From: Deltaproteobacteria bacterium | GTDB taxonomy: Bacteria > Myxococcota > Kuafuiibacteriia > Kuafuiibacteriales > Kuafuiibacteriaceae | Direction: 5' to 3' | Assembly: GCA_011526105.1 (NCBI GenBank) | Contig: WYAZ01000183.1 | Coordinates: forward strand, 44,397 to 108,396 | Length of the DNA: 64,000 nt | In this document: piece after piece, positions 37,322 through 46,515 of the stretch | Position numbering within the stretch: position 1 is the stretch's first letter | How the letters are laid out: the number at the start of each line of letters is the position of its first letter | Translations under genes and position numbers: made by a program | The notes under the pieces: model-generated | The model's database searches: none | What the model was told of the DNA's origin: nothing | The model's input: the letters and a program-made list of their open reading frames with translations, nothing else

Positions 37322-40114
37322 CTAGAGGTCGCTGCGCCCCGCGCGGGCGCGTGCGAGGAGGTTCTTGTTCCGATCGGTGGGGGAGAGCTCGACTGCGGTC
37401 TCGAAGGCCTCGATGCTCCCCATGCGGTCCCCCCGCATCACCATGACCTCACCCTGCTTGACGAGCATGTCCGCGGTGAAGCCGCGCTCGGTCTGGTCGT
37501 AGAGCTTCTTGCGGTAGCCGGCGCGGTTCGCCGATTCCGAGAGGAACTTGAAGGACTCGTCGAGCTTGCTCGCGAGCGTTCGAGCGAGAGCCTTGACGTC
37601 GTCGGGTGCGTCTTTGAGTGGCGCGGTCTTGATGTCGTATTGCTGGGCGGCCTGGGTGTACGCGGCCCGGTAGGTTCGGTGATGCGCGGTCCAGTGCACG
37701 CCAAGGATCTCGAAGTGGTTTTGCTTCTTGAGACGGTCTAGGTCCGCCTCGAGGCGCTGCTTGAGCGCTCGCACGCCGCTCGTATCGGTGACGGAGCGAG
37801 CCGGAGCCTTCCGGACCACCGAGCCCGAGGTGGAACGTTCGAGCGCGAAGATCTCCATCGCGAGGCCCTGCGCCAGGAGCCGCATCGAAGCGAGGCGCCC
37901 GAGCGGGCTCCCTTTGAGCGCTTCCGCGAAGTTCTGGCGACCGTCGATGTGGACCTCGACGAAACGCAGCTCCTTCTGGTTCAGAGCCAACTTGGGGGCG
38001 AGGCGCTCGAAGTCGTCCGTCACGAAGATGCGGCGACTCATGCAGTTCTCGAGGAGCTGCTCCATGTCCGCCGAGGTGGTTTGTTCGAAGAGGTGTTTGA
38101 TGTGCCGACCCACCGCGCCGAGACCGTTGACGAGCACGAGATCCGCCTTGGTGGGCGGACTGTCCCAGGCCAGCCATCGGAACGTGCCCTGGGTCCAAGA
38201 GAACGCCGAGTCCAGCTTCAGGCGGGACTGTTCTCTCAGGCTCTGGGTCAGATCTCGTGTCTTGACGTGACCCAATGAGGTCAGCACCCGGCCGAGAGAG
38301 CGGCCCGAGGCTCGGCTGCGCTCCAATCCCTCGCGCAAAGCGGGGTCGCTGATGAGTTTGTTCTGAATGAGGATGCGCCCGAGCGAAGTGTCCTCGGACC
38401 AAGGTTTGCTTTCCACAAAGGCGATGCTGCCGTTGTGCAGCCAGACTCGCTTGGACTCCTCCCCGTTCTGAAGCTCCAGGATCCCTTTGAGGCTGTGGCG
38501 CGCGAGGTACTCGAAGAGGAGCAGAGCTGGCACGTGTCCGAGCCCGCCGGGATGCTTCACGCGCCGATCGAGGAGATCGAGGAGGTCGCCGCGATGAAGC
38601 GGAGCAGAGATCTTCCCGGAGAAGCCCACGAGTCCTTCCTGGAGCGCGGCGTCGTTGGGTGGAGGGGGAACGGAGTTGGGGCCGCCGTCTCCGGGCTGCT
38701 CGGAGCTTCGAGCGCTCCCCGGGGCGACCGAGGTTCGTCCAGGGGGAATGCTCGCGGGCGCCCCGTCGAGCGCGGCCTGCAGCCTCGTGAGCGCTTCGGC
38801 GAACGCGGGGATCGAGAAGCCCAACTTGCCGCCGCTCGCGAACACCACGTCGGCTTCGATCTCCACCGGGAGGTCTCGACCCTTCACGCGAAAGCGGAGG
38901 GACTTGTGGGTCCGAATCGGGAGCGGGCTGGCATCCACGAAGAGGCCGCCGTTCTTGAGGTTCGTGTCGATCTCGTGCGTGAGGTCCGCCCGCTGATCAA
39001 AGACCACGACGTCGCCCTCGAGGCGCGCTGGCCGTGGTGGACCCTCCGGGGTCTCGACGCTCGGCGCCCGAGCTGCGGCTGCCGGTGCGGGCGGCGTGCT
39101 CCGCGCCGGGGCCGCGGGGGGAGCGATGGACGGGCGTGACGGTGGCACCACGCTCGAGCGGGGTCGTTCCACCTCGGGCTCGGAAGCGGCGGAGGGCGTG
39201 CCGTTCAGAAGGTGGGTGATGAGCTTCTCGATCTCGCGCTTGTGCGAGGCGAGCAGAGTCGCGACCTCAGAGGTCTCCGGCAGATGCAGCATCCGCCATT
39301 TGCCGGCCCGAGCGATGATGCTTCCGGTCAAGAGCACGCGAGCATCGCCCATCGCGATCTCGAGCCGGATCTCGTCCCCGACCTCTCCGGTGGGTCCCCC
39401 GACCGTGGAGAGATGGCCGTGCTTCAGTTCGGCGAGGTAACGCCCGAGGAGCTCGCTCGTGTCGCGCGGCTCATACAGGCCCTGCGCGGACACCTGGGCG
39501 ATGCCTCGGTCGAGCTCGCTGAGTCCGCCCATGTCCAGATCTTCGGTGCCCGGCCCGTCGCTCGGATCCGATTCTTCCGTCTCCCCGTTGAAGGTGGCTT
39601 CGTTGTCGACCACGCTCGGCGTGAGAGACGGGCGCGCCATGGCGCCCCGAGGTTCTGCCTCGACCACCGTGGAGTCGCGCGGTGGTGGCTTGCGCTCTGC
39701 CTTGAAGTCGAGGCCGGCGGGCAGCGGGCCGACCATCGTCTTTGCGTGGCTGTCTTCTTCGCCCTCGACGGCCGCGGCCTCGGGAGGTGTGGAGGGGCTT
39801 CGAGTTGGGCCTCCGCTCGCGGCCTGGACCATCAGTTCGAGCGTGGGCAGGACCTTCTCTCGGAACGAGAGGGCCTCGAGACCCACGAAGCCTTCTTGAG
39901 ACAGCAGGACGCGTGTCTCCAGAGACAGAGAGAACCCGACGCCCGGCGCTTCGATCTTGACCGGCAGCTTGGCACCGACCTGAAACGCGCGCTTCGAGCG
40001 CAAGTACATGTGACCCTTCTTCAGGCTCTTCTCGTACTCCTCGAGGAAGTGCTGAGCGTCCACGAACCGGACGACGTCGTCGCCGCCGAGCTGAGGTGGG
40101 CCGGACTCGGACAT
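37322..40114 (-). CDS. Large PilZ-like/DUF4388 signalling scaffold with a degenerate J-like domain
   Basis: A 930-residue cytosolic protein. Three PilZ-like segments can be seen: about 14-90 (FLEEYEKSLKKGHMYLRSKR), 225-290 (LLGRYLAELKHGHLSTVG) and 375-450 (EIDTNLKNGGLFVDAS), joined by Pro/Ala/Ser-rich linkers. A DUF4388-type domain follows (about 510-660), with LKGILELQNGEESKRVWLHNG and GRILIQNKLISDPALREGLE. Near 785-860 is a J-domain-like helical stretch (NHFEILGVHWTAHHRTYRAA) without the HPD motif. The C-terminus has a single TPR-like helix pair. The canonical RxxxR c-di-GMP site of PilZ is not evident. This mixture is typical of myxobacterial motility and polarity regulators. It is divergent from the gene at 40234. 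Confidence 0.8.
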   Translation of the reverse strand: MSESGPPQLGGDDVVRFVDAQHFLEEYEKSLKKGHMYLRSKRAFQVGAKLPVKIEAPGVGFSLSLETRVLLSQEGFVGLEALSFREKVLPTLELMVQAASGGPTRSPSTPPEAAAVEGEEDSHAKTMVGPLPAGLDFKAERKPPPRDSTVVEAEPRGAMARPSLTPSVVDNEATFNGETEESDPSDGPGTEDLDMGGLSELDRGIAQVSAQGLYEPRDTSELLGRYLAELKHGHLSTVGGPTGEVGDEIRLEIAMGDARVLLTGSIIARAGKWRMLHLPETSEVATLLASHKREIEKLITHLLNGTPSAASEPEVERPRSSVVPPSRPSIAPPAAPARSTPPAPAAAARAPSVETPEGPPRPARLEGDVVVFDQRADLTHEIDTNLKNGGLFVDASPLPIRTHKSLRFRVKGRDLPVEIEADVVFASGGKLGFSIPAFAEALTRLQAALDGAPASIPPGRTSVAPGSARSSEQPGDGGPNSVPPPPNDAALQEGLVGFSGKISAPLHRGDLLDLLDRRVKHPGGLGHVPALLLFEYLARHSLKGILELQNGEESKRVWLHNGSIAFVESKPWSEDTSLGRILIQNKLISDPALREGLERSRASGRSLGRVLTSLGHVKTRDLTQSLREQSRLKLDSAFSWTQGTFRWLAWDSPPTKADLVLVNGLGAVGRHIKHLFEQTTSADMEQLLENCMSRRIFVTDDFERLAPKLALNQKELRFVEVHIDGRQNFAEALKGSPLGRLASMRLLAQGLAMEIFALERSTSGSVVRKAPARSVTDTSGVRALKQRLEADLDRLKKQNHFEILGVHWTAHHRTYRAAYTQAAQQYDIKTAPLKDAPDDVKALARTLASKLDESFKFLSESANRAGYRKKLYDQTERGFTADMLVKQGEVMVMRGDRMGSIEAFETAVELSPTDRNKNLLARARAGRSDL

Positions 40115-40233
40115 CGAGGGGGAGACTACCGTGGTACAGGCTCGAAGTGAATTCGGGCCCGGATGTTGGCGGGCGCCCGTGTCCTGGGGATTTCGCCGTT
40201 TCCCCAGCTATTGTATGGAGGATCGCAACCGCG

Positions 40234-40758
40234 ATGCCCGGCCAGACCTTTTATCAGTACCTCGACGCTTCCGGGGGCGTGCACCTCGTGGACCAGCTGG
40301 AGAAGGTTCCTCTGCACCTGCAGGAGAAAGCCCGGAAGATCGAGCTTCCCGCGGAGGAGGCGGCGGCCTTGAAGGAGGCCCTCGGGACCTTCGAGAGACT
40401 CGAAGAGCGTCTGGGTAAGGAGACCTCTCAGCTCGAGGGGCAGGTCCGTGCGCTGACGGACGGTCGGGAGGTCGAGCCGGTCTCCTTCGGGCTGGGGTTC
40501 TTATCCGCTCTGCTCTTGTCGGGGCTCCTCTGGCTCGTCAAGGGGACGGCCAAGCTCGCCCTCAAGCTCGCCCTGCTGGCGCTGCTGGGCGTCTTGCTCG
40601 CGGGCCTCTACTTTGGGTATGTACGGCGGTCCGCAGGGCTCTCCGAAAGCGTCCTCTCTGACCCCCGAGACCTGGTGGAAGACGCCCAGCGCGCGGCAGA
40701 TCGACTGGACGCCAGGCAGAAGTCGGCGGAGAAGGTCCTTCGGGAAGTGGTTCCATGA
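40234..40758 (+). CDS. DUF4124-like membrane protein
   Basis: A 174-residue protein starting at ATG 40234, with a GGAGG about 12 bases upstream. The N-terminus (TFYQYLDASGGVHLVDQLEKVP) resembles DUF4124, usually periplasmic, though here there is no signal peptide. A coiled coil leads to two hydrophobic helices (about 95-112 and 118-138) and a charged helical tail. It overlaps the DUF971 gene by ATGA. Function is unknown. Confidence 0.75.
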   Translation: MPGQTFYQYLDASGGVHLVDQLEKVPLHLQEKARKIELPAEEAAALKEALGTFERLEERLGKETSQLEGQVRALTDGREVEPVSFGLGFLSALLLSGLLWLVKGTAKLALKLALLALLGVLLAGLYFGYVRRSAGLSESVLSDPRDLVEDAQRAADRLDARQKSAEKVLREVVP

Positions 40759-41054
40759 GCACACGCGCCGTCGAAGTTCGAAACGATCGAGACAATGGTC
40801 GGGTGGTTGTCGTTTGGGACGACGGTCGTCGCCAGCAGTACCCGTACGACGACCTCCGCAACGCATGCCCGTGCGCGGGCTGTCGCGGGCACAGCCCCGG
40901 CGAGGTGGAGCCGCCCAACGTCGTAGGGGTCTCGCTGCTCCGAATCGGCGAGGTCGGCAGCTACGCGCTTCGCTTCGAGTTCAGCGACAAGCACGACACC
41001 GGCATCTACACCTGGCCCTATCTTCGGGAGATCGGGCAGGAGACCTCGGCTTGA
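40755..41054 (+). CDS. DUF971-domain protein
   Basis: A 99-residue protein matching the DUF971 family, the stand-alone form of the gamma-butyrobetaine hydroxylase N-terminal domain. The NACPCAGCRGHSPG segment carries cysteines that may bind a metal or Fe-S cluster, and YALRFEFSDKHDTGIYTWPYLR is the family's C-terminal signature. Related proteins often sit by Mrp/ApbC Fe-S carriers, but none is next to it here. It overlaps both neighbours (ATGA and TTGA). Confidence 0.85.
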   Translation: MSTRAVEVRNDRDNGRVVVVWDDGRRQQYPYDDLRNACPCAGCRGHSPGEVEPPNVVGVSLLRIGEVGSYALRFEFSDKHDTGIYTWPYLREIGQETSA

Positions 41055-41716
41055 CCTGGCAGGGCATGCGCTTTGTGGACATGCACCGACTCGACCGTCC
41101 GGTGCGCGTCGACGCCCTTTCCGGCGTGGCCTGGCGGGTCAACAACGAGGACGACGACCACGCCTTCGTGGTCTCTCACCTCTCGGTGGGGGAGATCCTG
41201 AAGGCCGGCGAGAAGATCGCCCTCGAGGCCAAGAGTGTGCTCGAGGCGGAAGGTCTCGAGCTCCATGGGGGCCGGCGGGGCAAGGTCTTTGTCCTGCTGG
41301 GCGACAACGAGCTTCGCGGCTCTCCTTCTCGGCTCGATGTTCCGAAGCTGCTCGATGACCTCGCGGCGGTCGAGGCCCAACTCGTGGCGCGGGTGGGGAT
41401 CGATCCCCTCTCGATGCAGAACGGGCCGATCTCCGAGTTCGATCGCGCGGTGGCGGCGGACTTCGCGCGTCAGAACCTCGTGCTCGAGGAGGCGGCGATC
41501 CTCCCCGAGCGCGTGGCCCGAGCCCAGCGTGCGGTCGTTCTCTTCACCAGCGGCGACGCCGCATGTGTGGCGGTGACCGAACTGAGCGTGGCCAAGATGC
41601 GCACCCTGATGGAGGCGCTGGGGCGACCCATCAACCCCCACATGGTTGATCTCCCCACCCTGGACCTCCTCGATCAGCTCGTATACGGGCCCCAGAAGGC
41701 CGAACGGCCAAGTTGA
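41051..41716 (+). CDS. Unknown soluble protein co-translated with DUF971
   Basis: A 221-residue protein. A TTG at 41051 overlapping the DUF971 stop has AGGAGA seven bases upstream and is preferred over the ATG at 41066, which has no such site. The C-terminal half contains a mixed alpha/beta region (ARAQRAVVLFTSGDAACVAVTELS). No membrane segment, signal or catalytic motif was recognised. Confidence 0.7.
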   Translation: MTWQGMRFVDMHRLDRPVRVDALSGVAWRVNNEDDDHAFVVSHLSVGEILKAGEKIALEAKSVLEAEGLELHGGRRGKVFVLLGDNELRGSPSRLDVPKLLDDLAAVEAQLVARVGIDPLSMQNGPISEFDRAVAADFARQNLVLEEAAILPERVARAQRAVVLFTSGDAACVAVTELSVAKMRTLMEALGRPINPHMVDLPTLDLLDQLVYGPQKAERPS

Positions 41717-41782
41717 GGGCAGAGCGCACGCTCAGGCTGGGGCTCCATTCACTCTCGCCCGGTCCCGTTATATCGTCCGCCC

Positions 41783-43090
41783 ATGCTTCTCACATCGGCG
41801 TTCGAACGGGCCGAAGCCGACTTCAATGCGCGCCGCTATGAAGCGGCGGTCCGTGGCTATCTCGCGATCACTCAAGGGGCGCCGAGCTTCACGCGCGCGC
41901 GCTTTCGCATCGCCGACGCCCTGCTCAACCTCGGCGACCTGAAGGGGGCCAAGGACGTCTACAAGGCGCTCGCTTGGCACTACATCCGCTCCGGGCATCC
42001 CTTGCTCGGGCTCGTCGTGGTCAAGATGGTCCTCGCGATCGATCCTGGCTACGAAGACCTGCTCCTCATTCTCGCCGAGCAGTACTCCTCTCAGTCCGAT
42101 CGGGTGGACGCCGAAGGCGAGGTCGACTTGCCCGAGATGCCTGCGCTCACCGCCGACAAGGAAGCGCCGGCCATCTCCAACCTCGCGCTCGCGGAGCTCC
42201 TCGCCGAGGCGGTGAGGGTGGCCTCGAACACCGAAGCCATCGACCGCACCCCCGACCGTCTCCCGCGCATTCCGCTCTTTTCGCACCTCGAGGAAGAGGC
42301 GTTCTTGAAGGTCCTCGGAAGCCTCCGGCTCCGGCGATTCGCGGATGGTGAGCGCATCATCACGCAAGGTGAGCCCGGCGACTCCTTCTACATGTTGGCG
42401 GATGGCGCGGTGGTGGTCTCCAAGAAGCTCATCGGCAAAGACGTCGTGCTGGCGCATCTGAAACAAGGCGCGGTCTTTGGTGAGATGGCCCTGGTCTCGA
42501 GCGCTCCGCGCTCTGCGACGGTCTCGGCCAAAGGAGAGGTGGCGCTCTTGTCCCTCTCGCGCGCCGATCTCGAAGTCCACGCCGGGGAACTCGAAGCGGT
42601 CACGACCGCGCTCCGAAAGTTCACCCGCGGCCGCTTCCTCGCCAATCTGGCGGCGACGAGCCCGCTGTTCGCCGATCTCGGGCGCCCGGAGCGGCGTGAG
42701 GTGCTCAAGAAGTTCCAGTCCAGGCTCACTGGGCCAGGGGACATCGTCATCGAGGAAGGCGAGGCCGGCCGGGGCCTGTTTCTCGTACTGCGCGGCGAGT
42801 ATGAGGTCTCTCGTCAGGGCAAAGATCAGTCGCTGAAGCTCGCCACCCTCAAGAGCGGCGAGATCTTCGGTGAGATTGCGCTGCTCCGGGATGCCCCCAC
42901 GACGGCGACCGTCACCTCCGCCGGTTCGGGCGAAGTGCTGTTTCTGGCCCGGGACGACTTCAAGGTGGCGGTGGCGGCCCACCCGGCGATGCACTCTACC
43001 CTGAACTCCCTGTCGACCGCTCGGCTTCAGGCGAATCGCTTGGTGGCCGAGCACGAGCTGATCACCGACGACTCGAAACTCTTGCTCTAG
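41783..43090 (+). CDS. TPR protein with two cyclic-nucleotide-binding domains
   Basis: A 435-residue cytosolic protein. Residues 1-110 form about three TPR-like helix pairs (FERAEADFNARRYEAAVRGY). Two cNMP-binding domains follow (about 165-280 and 295-410). In the first, the phosphate-binding cassette is VFGEMALVSSAPRSATV, with the Arg needed for the cyclic phosphate. In the second it is IFGEIALLRDAPTTATV, where Thr replaces that Arg, so only the first is likely to bind cAMP or cGMP. No DNA-binding domain is present, so it is not a Crp-type factor. A TTATAT close to the ATG might be a -10 box. Confidence 0.88.
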   Translation: MLLTSAFERAEADFNARRYEAAVRGYLAITQGAPSFTRARFRIADALLNLGDLKGAKDVYKALAWHYIRSGHPLLGLVVVKMVLAIDPGYEDLLLILAEQYSSQSDRVDAEGEVDLPEMPALTADKEAPAISNLALAELLAEAVRVASNTEAIDRTPDRLPRIPLFSHLEEEAFLKVLGSLRLRRFADGERIITQGEPGDSFYMLADGAVVVSKKLIGKDVVLAHLKQGAVFGEMALVSSAPRSATVSAKGEVALLSLSRADLEVHAGELEAVTTALRKFTRGRFLANLAATSPLFADLGRPERREVLKKFQSRLTGPGDIVIEEGEAGRGLFLVLRGEYEVSRQGKDQSLKLATLKSGEIFGEIALLRDAPTTATVTSAGSGEVLFLARDDFKVAVAAHPAMHSTLNSLSTARLQANRLVAEHELITDDSKLLL

Positions 43091-43120
43091 GCCGCCCGCT
43101 CTAGTCTTCTCTTCGATGTC

Positions 43121-44131
43121 TTGAATGCCGCTGCCCCGCTCTCTCTGGCTCCGGATCCGGACCAGGTTCGAACTGCGCTCGACAGGCCTTTTCAGGTCGT
43201 GCTCGGCAAGGGCGGGGTGGGTCGATCGGTGTTCTCGGCTGCGCTCGCGCTTCGGGCCTCCCAACGCGGAAAGCGGGTGCTTCTGCTGGAGGTCAACGCG
43301 CCCGATGAGGCGGCGCGGATTCTCCAGGTGGCCCCGGCGCCCGATGACCCGCGCGAGGTGCTGAACAACCTGTGGCTCTGTCGCATGACCCCTACCGGAG
43401 CCATGCGCGAGTACGCGTTGCTCGTCCTCAAGTTCAAGGCGATCTACCACATCGTATTCGAGAACCGGCTCGTGAAGTACCTGCTTCGATCCATCCCTTC
43501 GCTCGGAGAGTTCACGATGCTCGGAAAGGCCTGGTACCACGCCGAGGAGCGTCGCTCCGACGGAAGTCCGCGCTTCGACCTCGTCATCATCGATGCTCCC
43601 GCCACCGGTCACGCGCTGACGTTCTTGTCGGGCGCGCGCGCCGTGGCGGACACCGTGCCGGTCGGGCCGATGAAGGCCGCGGCCGAGCGCATGGCGGAGC
43701 TCATCGAAGACCCGCGACGCGCGTGCTTTCACCTGATGAGCCTCCCTGAGGAGATGCCCGTCTCGGAGGCTCGTGATCTCTTCGCTGCCGCCCGCGATCG
43801 AGTCCGCATGCACGCTGGCTTGGCGGTGATGAACCGAGTGCGAGCGCGCAGGTTCTCCGTCCAGGACGAACCCATCGTGCGGGCGTTGGCCGCAGAAGCC
43901 GAACCGGCCTTGCTTCCGTATACCGAGGTCGCAGTGCGCGAGATGAAGCGACACGCGGCGCGCGATGCGCACCTCGGTCGGTTTCGCGAAGTGACCATGG
44001 GTCCCTTGGTTTGCCTGCCCGAGCTTCCCACCGAAGACGTGGGCCCGGAGGAGCTCGAGCTGATCATCGGCGCGCTCGATGAGGCCTGCGGTGTACGCCC
44101 GGAACTCGAGACCCTCGATGCCACCGCCTGA
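43121..44131 (+). CDS. ArsA/Get3-like ATPase, subunit lacking the P-loop lysine
   Basis: A 336-residue SIMIBI-class ATPase. The deviant Walker A reads GKGGVGRS (29-36): the signature lysine (Lys30) is kept but the lysine before Ser/Thr is Arg35. The IIDAPATGHALTFL segment matches the Get3/ArsA switch (DAPTGHTLR-like), and MKAAAERMAELIEDP matches the helical region. Such ATPases bind tail-anchored proteins or arsenite, but no ArsB or oxyanion site is seen. Start is TTG 43121 by elimination: a nearby ATG runs into a stop. It overlaps a second ArsA-like gene by 14 bases. Confidence 0.85.
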   Translation: MNAAAPLSLAPDPDQVRTALDRPFQVVLGKGGVGRSVFSAALALRASQRGKRVLLLEVNAPDEAARILQVAPAPDDPREVLNNLWLCRMTPTGAMREYALLVLKFKAIYHIVFENRLVKYLLRSIPSLGEFTMLGKAWYHAEERRSDGSPRFDLVIIDAPATGHALTFLSGARAVADTVPVGPMKAAAERMAELIEDPRRACFHLMSLPEEMPVSEARDLFAAARDRVRMHAGLAVMNRVRARRFSVQDEPIVRALAAEAEPALLPYTEVAVREMKRHAARDAHLGRFREVTMGPLVCLPELPTEDVGPEELELIIGALDEACGVRPELETLDATA

Positions 44132-45320
44132 GTCCCTCTCTCTAGAGCTCGACCGCGCAAAGGTCCTCGTTTGCGTTGGGGCGGGCGGCGTGGGCAAGAC
44201 CACGACCAGCGCGGCCGTCGCCATGGAGGCTGCGCGTCGCGGTCGCCGAGTCATCGTGCTCACCATCGACCCCGCGCGAAGGCTCGCCGCCGCGCTCGGC
44301 CTCCCCGAGATCGGCAATCAAGAGCGCGTGGTGAGCAATGAGAGCTTCGAACGTCTTGGGCTCGAGCCGCCCAGAGGTGTGCTCTCCGCGATGATGCTCG
44401 ACGTGAAGACCTCGTGGGACGAGGTCGTCATGAAGTACCACCCCGAACCCGAGGCCAAGCGCAGGCTGCTCGAGAATCGGCTCTACTTCACGCTCTCCAC
44501 CGCGCTCGCGGGTTCGCAAGAGTATATGGCGATGGAGAAGCTCTACGACTTGGCCACGCGAACCGAAGACCCGCTCGATCTCATCGTCCTCGACACCCCG
44601 CCCGCGAGCCAAGCGGTGGACTTCCTCGACGCGCCTTCGAAGATGCTCGCCGCGCTGGACAATGACGCCACGCGCTGGTTGCTCGAGCCCTACACGACCG
44701 CAGGTCGAGTCACGAGCCGCCTGTTCGACGCCGGCTCTTCCTTCGTCATCCGCTCGCTCGGTCGGCTCACCGGCACCGCGACCCTCGAAGAGCTGGCCGA
44801 GCTCCTCTCCCAGTTCCAAGGCATGTATGAAGGATTCCGTCAGCGAGCCAAGGCGGTGCGCGTCATCCTCTCGGATCCCAGCACGAGCTTCTGGGTGGTG
44901 GCGGCGCCGCACCCTTCGCCGATCGAGACCGCGCTTTCCTTCTATGATCGCCTCAGTGCCGATGGCATCCCGGTCGGCGCCTTCTTGCTGAATCGGGCGG
45001 AGCCGGATCCCTTCGAGCACACGCCCCCGGCTCCGGAGCTCTTGCGTGCGCGTGTCCTCGCGGTTGGGGGGAGCGAGGCTCTGGCGGAGCGCTGGCTCCA
45101 GGCGGTGCAGTCATCCCACATGGCGGCGACGCTCGAGCGCGAGCGGCGCGATCAGCTCGCCGCAAAGGTGGGCATCTCTGAGGCGCGACCGGTGCGCCTC
45201 GTACCCGAGCTGCCGGTGGACATTCATGATCTCGCCGGCCTGGAGGCCCTGCGCGCGTCCATCTTCGGCGCGGACCCACCCTTCGGAGAACCCCCAGTTC
45301 CCGCGTTCCGCGAATCCTGA
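44118..45320 (+). CDS. ArsA/Get3-like ATPase, subunit lacking the signature lysine
   Basis: A 400-residue ATPase of the same class. Its P-loop is GAGGVGKTTT (21-30): the catalytic Lys27 is present but the signature lysine is Ala22. LDTPPASQAVDFLDAP is the Walker B/switch region and TIDPARRLAAALGL the A-loop. It is longer than the first subunit, with an extra helical region (about 110-260). The ATG at 44118 is chosen because it starts just before the P-loop. The two proteins probably form a heterodimer. Unequal pairs are known in actinobacteria (Rv3679/Rv3680, a Get3-like complex). No arsenic genes are nearby. Confidence 0.88.
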   Translation: MPPPESLSLELDRAKVLVCVGAGGVGKTTTSAAVAMEAARRGRRVIVLTIDPARRLAAALGLPEIGNQERVVSNESFERLGLEPPRGVLSAMMLDVKTSWDEVVMKYHPEPEAKRRLLENRLYFTLSTALAGSQEYMAMEKLYDLATRTEDPLDLIVLDTPPASQAVDFLDAPSKMLAALDNDATRWLLEPYTTAGRVTSRLFDAGSSFVIRSLGRLTGTATLEELAELLSQFQGMYEGFRQRAKAVRVILSDPSTSFWVVAAPHPSPIETALSFYDRLSADGIPVGAFLLNRAEPDPFEHTPPAPELLRARVLAVGGSEALAERWLQAVQSSHMAATLERERRDQLAAKVGISEARPVRLVPELPVDIHDLAGLEALRASIFGADPPFGEPPVPAFRES

Positions 45321-45362
45321 GAATCTTCCTCTGCTTTGTCCAACTCGTACGTTGAGACTGTC

Positions 45363-46508
45363 GTGCCCCCACGTTTGCGGATCTCGAACCACCCTCCGCC
45401 CGTCGCCGGTCTCCTCGTCCTGGGGCTTGGCTTCGGACTCGGTTGTGCGACCTCTTCCGCGCAGACACGAGACGGGACTGAGGACGGCGAGCGTCCGGTG
45501 GTCAAGATGGACCCCATGCACATCCAGCGGGACGTGGATCCTCTGCTCGGCCTCGATGTCTACGACCCCAGCGACGTGCTCGCGCGTGCCAACCAGTACT
45601 TCGATGCCGGTGACTACGATCGCGCGGTCAAGGTCTTCGGCTTCCTCGTCGAGACCTTTCCCGGCACGGAGCTGGTGCCGACCGCGCTCTACAACGCCGG
45701 TCTCGCCTACGAGCGGCTCGCCGAGTACGAGTCAGCGCTCGCTTCCTTCCGCCGGGTGATCTCGGAGCATGCGGACTCCGCGCACCTGAAAGACGCTTAC
45801 TTCCGATGCAGCTTGAACCTCGCCAAGCTCGAGCGATGGAGCGACGTCGCGGACAACTACTGGACCATCCGCCAGCTCAGCGGACTCACCACCATCGACG
45901 AGCTCGAAGCCCGCGTGGGGCTCGCGATCGCCATGTTCATGCAGAACGACTACCTCACCGCGGAACGCGAGTTCATGGCGTCACTGCGCTTCTATGACGA
46001 ACGGCAGAAGGTCGAATACATCCCGGCCGACTACTGGGTGGCGCAGTCCCGGTTCTACTTGGGCGAGATCGCGGCGCGGGAGTTCGAGTCGGTGAAGCTC
46101 GAGGGCACCACCAACAACCCAGAGGCTTGGATGACCGAGGTCTCGGGGCGCCTGGAGGCGAAGTGCCAGCACCTGATTCGGGCGCAAAACCACCTGATTC
46201 GGGCCATTCGCGCCGGGCACACCGGTTGGGCGAGCGCGGCGGGCTTTCGGATCGGCTCGCTCTACGAGGTCTTGTACGAGGAGATGATGGTCGTGCCGAC
46301 GCCGCCCGATCTTCCCGAAGGTGCGAAGGAGCTCTACATCGCCGAGCTTCGCGAGAAGCTCTCCGTGCTCGTCAGCAAGGCGATGATGGTCTACGAGCGC
46401 TCGCTCGAGATGGCAGAGCGCGTGGGTGAGAAGAACGAGTGGGTCGAGCGCACCGAGAGGGCGCTGGAGCGGATGAAGACGCTGGCCCTCGCGAACCTGA
46501 AGGGCTGA
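45363..46508 (+). CDS. TPR lipoprotein
   Basis: A 381-residue protein. From the GTG at 45363, a hydrophobic signal ends in GLGFGLGCATS, so a lipid-modified Cys is likely although the lipobox is not textbook. A TTG 27 bases upstream in frame is the alternative start. TPR pairs occupy about 70-200 (ARANQYFDAGDYDRAVKVFGFLVETFP, split over two helices, and YNAGLAYERLAEYESALASF), with more divergent helices to the end. It resembles CpoB/YbgF- and BamD-like envelope TPR proteins. It follows the ArsA pair by 42 bases. Its partner is unknown. Confidence 0.82.
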   Translation: MPPRLRISNHPPPVAGLLVLGLGFGLGCATSSAQTRDGTEDGERPVVKMDPMHIQRDVDPLLGLDVYDPSDVLARANQYFDAGDYDRAVKVFGFLVETFPGTELVPTALYNAGLAYERLAEYESALASFRRVISEHADSAHLKDAYFRCSLNLAKLERWSDVADNYWTIRQLSGLTTIDELEARVGLAIAMFMQNDYLTAEREFMASLRFYDERQKVEYIPADYWVAQSRFYLGEIAAREFESVKLEGTTNNPEAWMTEVSGRLEAKCQHLIRAQNHLIRAIRAGHTGWASAAGFRIGSLYEVLYEEMMVVPTPPDLPEGAKELYIAELREKLSVLVSKAMMVYERSLEMAERVGEKNEWVERTERALERMKTLALANLKG

Positions 46509-46515
46509 GTTCCAG

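Noticed and set aside
41768..44317. 849-codon minus-strand open frame
   Set aside because: It lies opposite the cNMP and ArsA genes, which have clear family motifs. Long antisense frames are expected in high-GC DNA and its residues look like mirror composition.
43121..45320. Arsenite efflux ATPase genes (arsA)
   Set aside because: No arsB, arsR, arsC or arsD is present, and the subunits are separate with unusual P-loops; a Get3-like role fits better.
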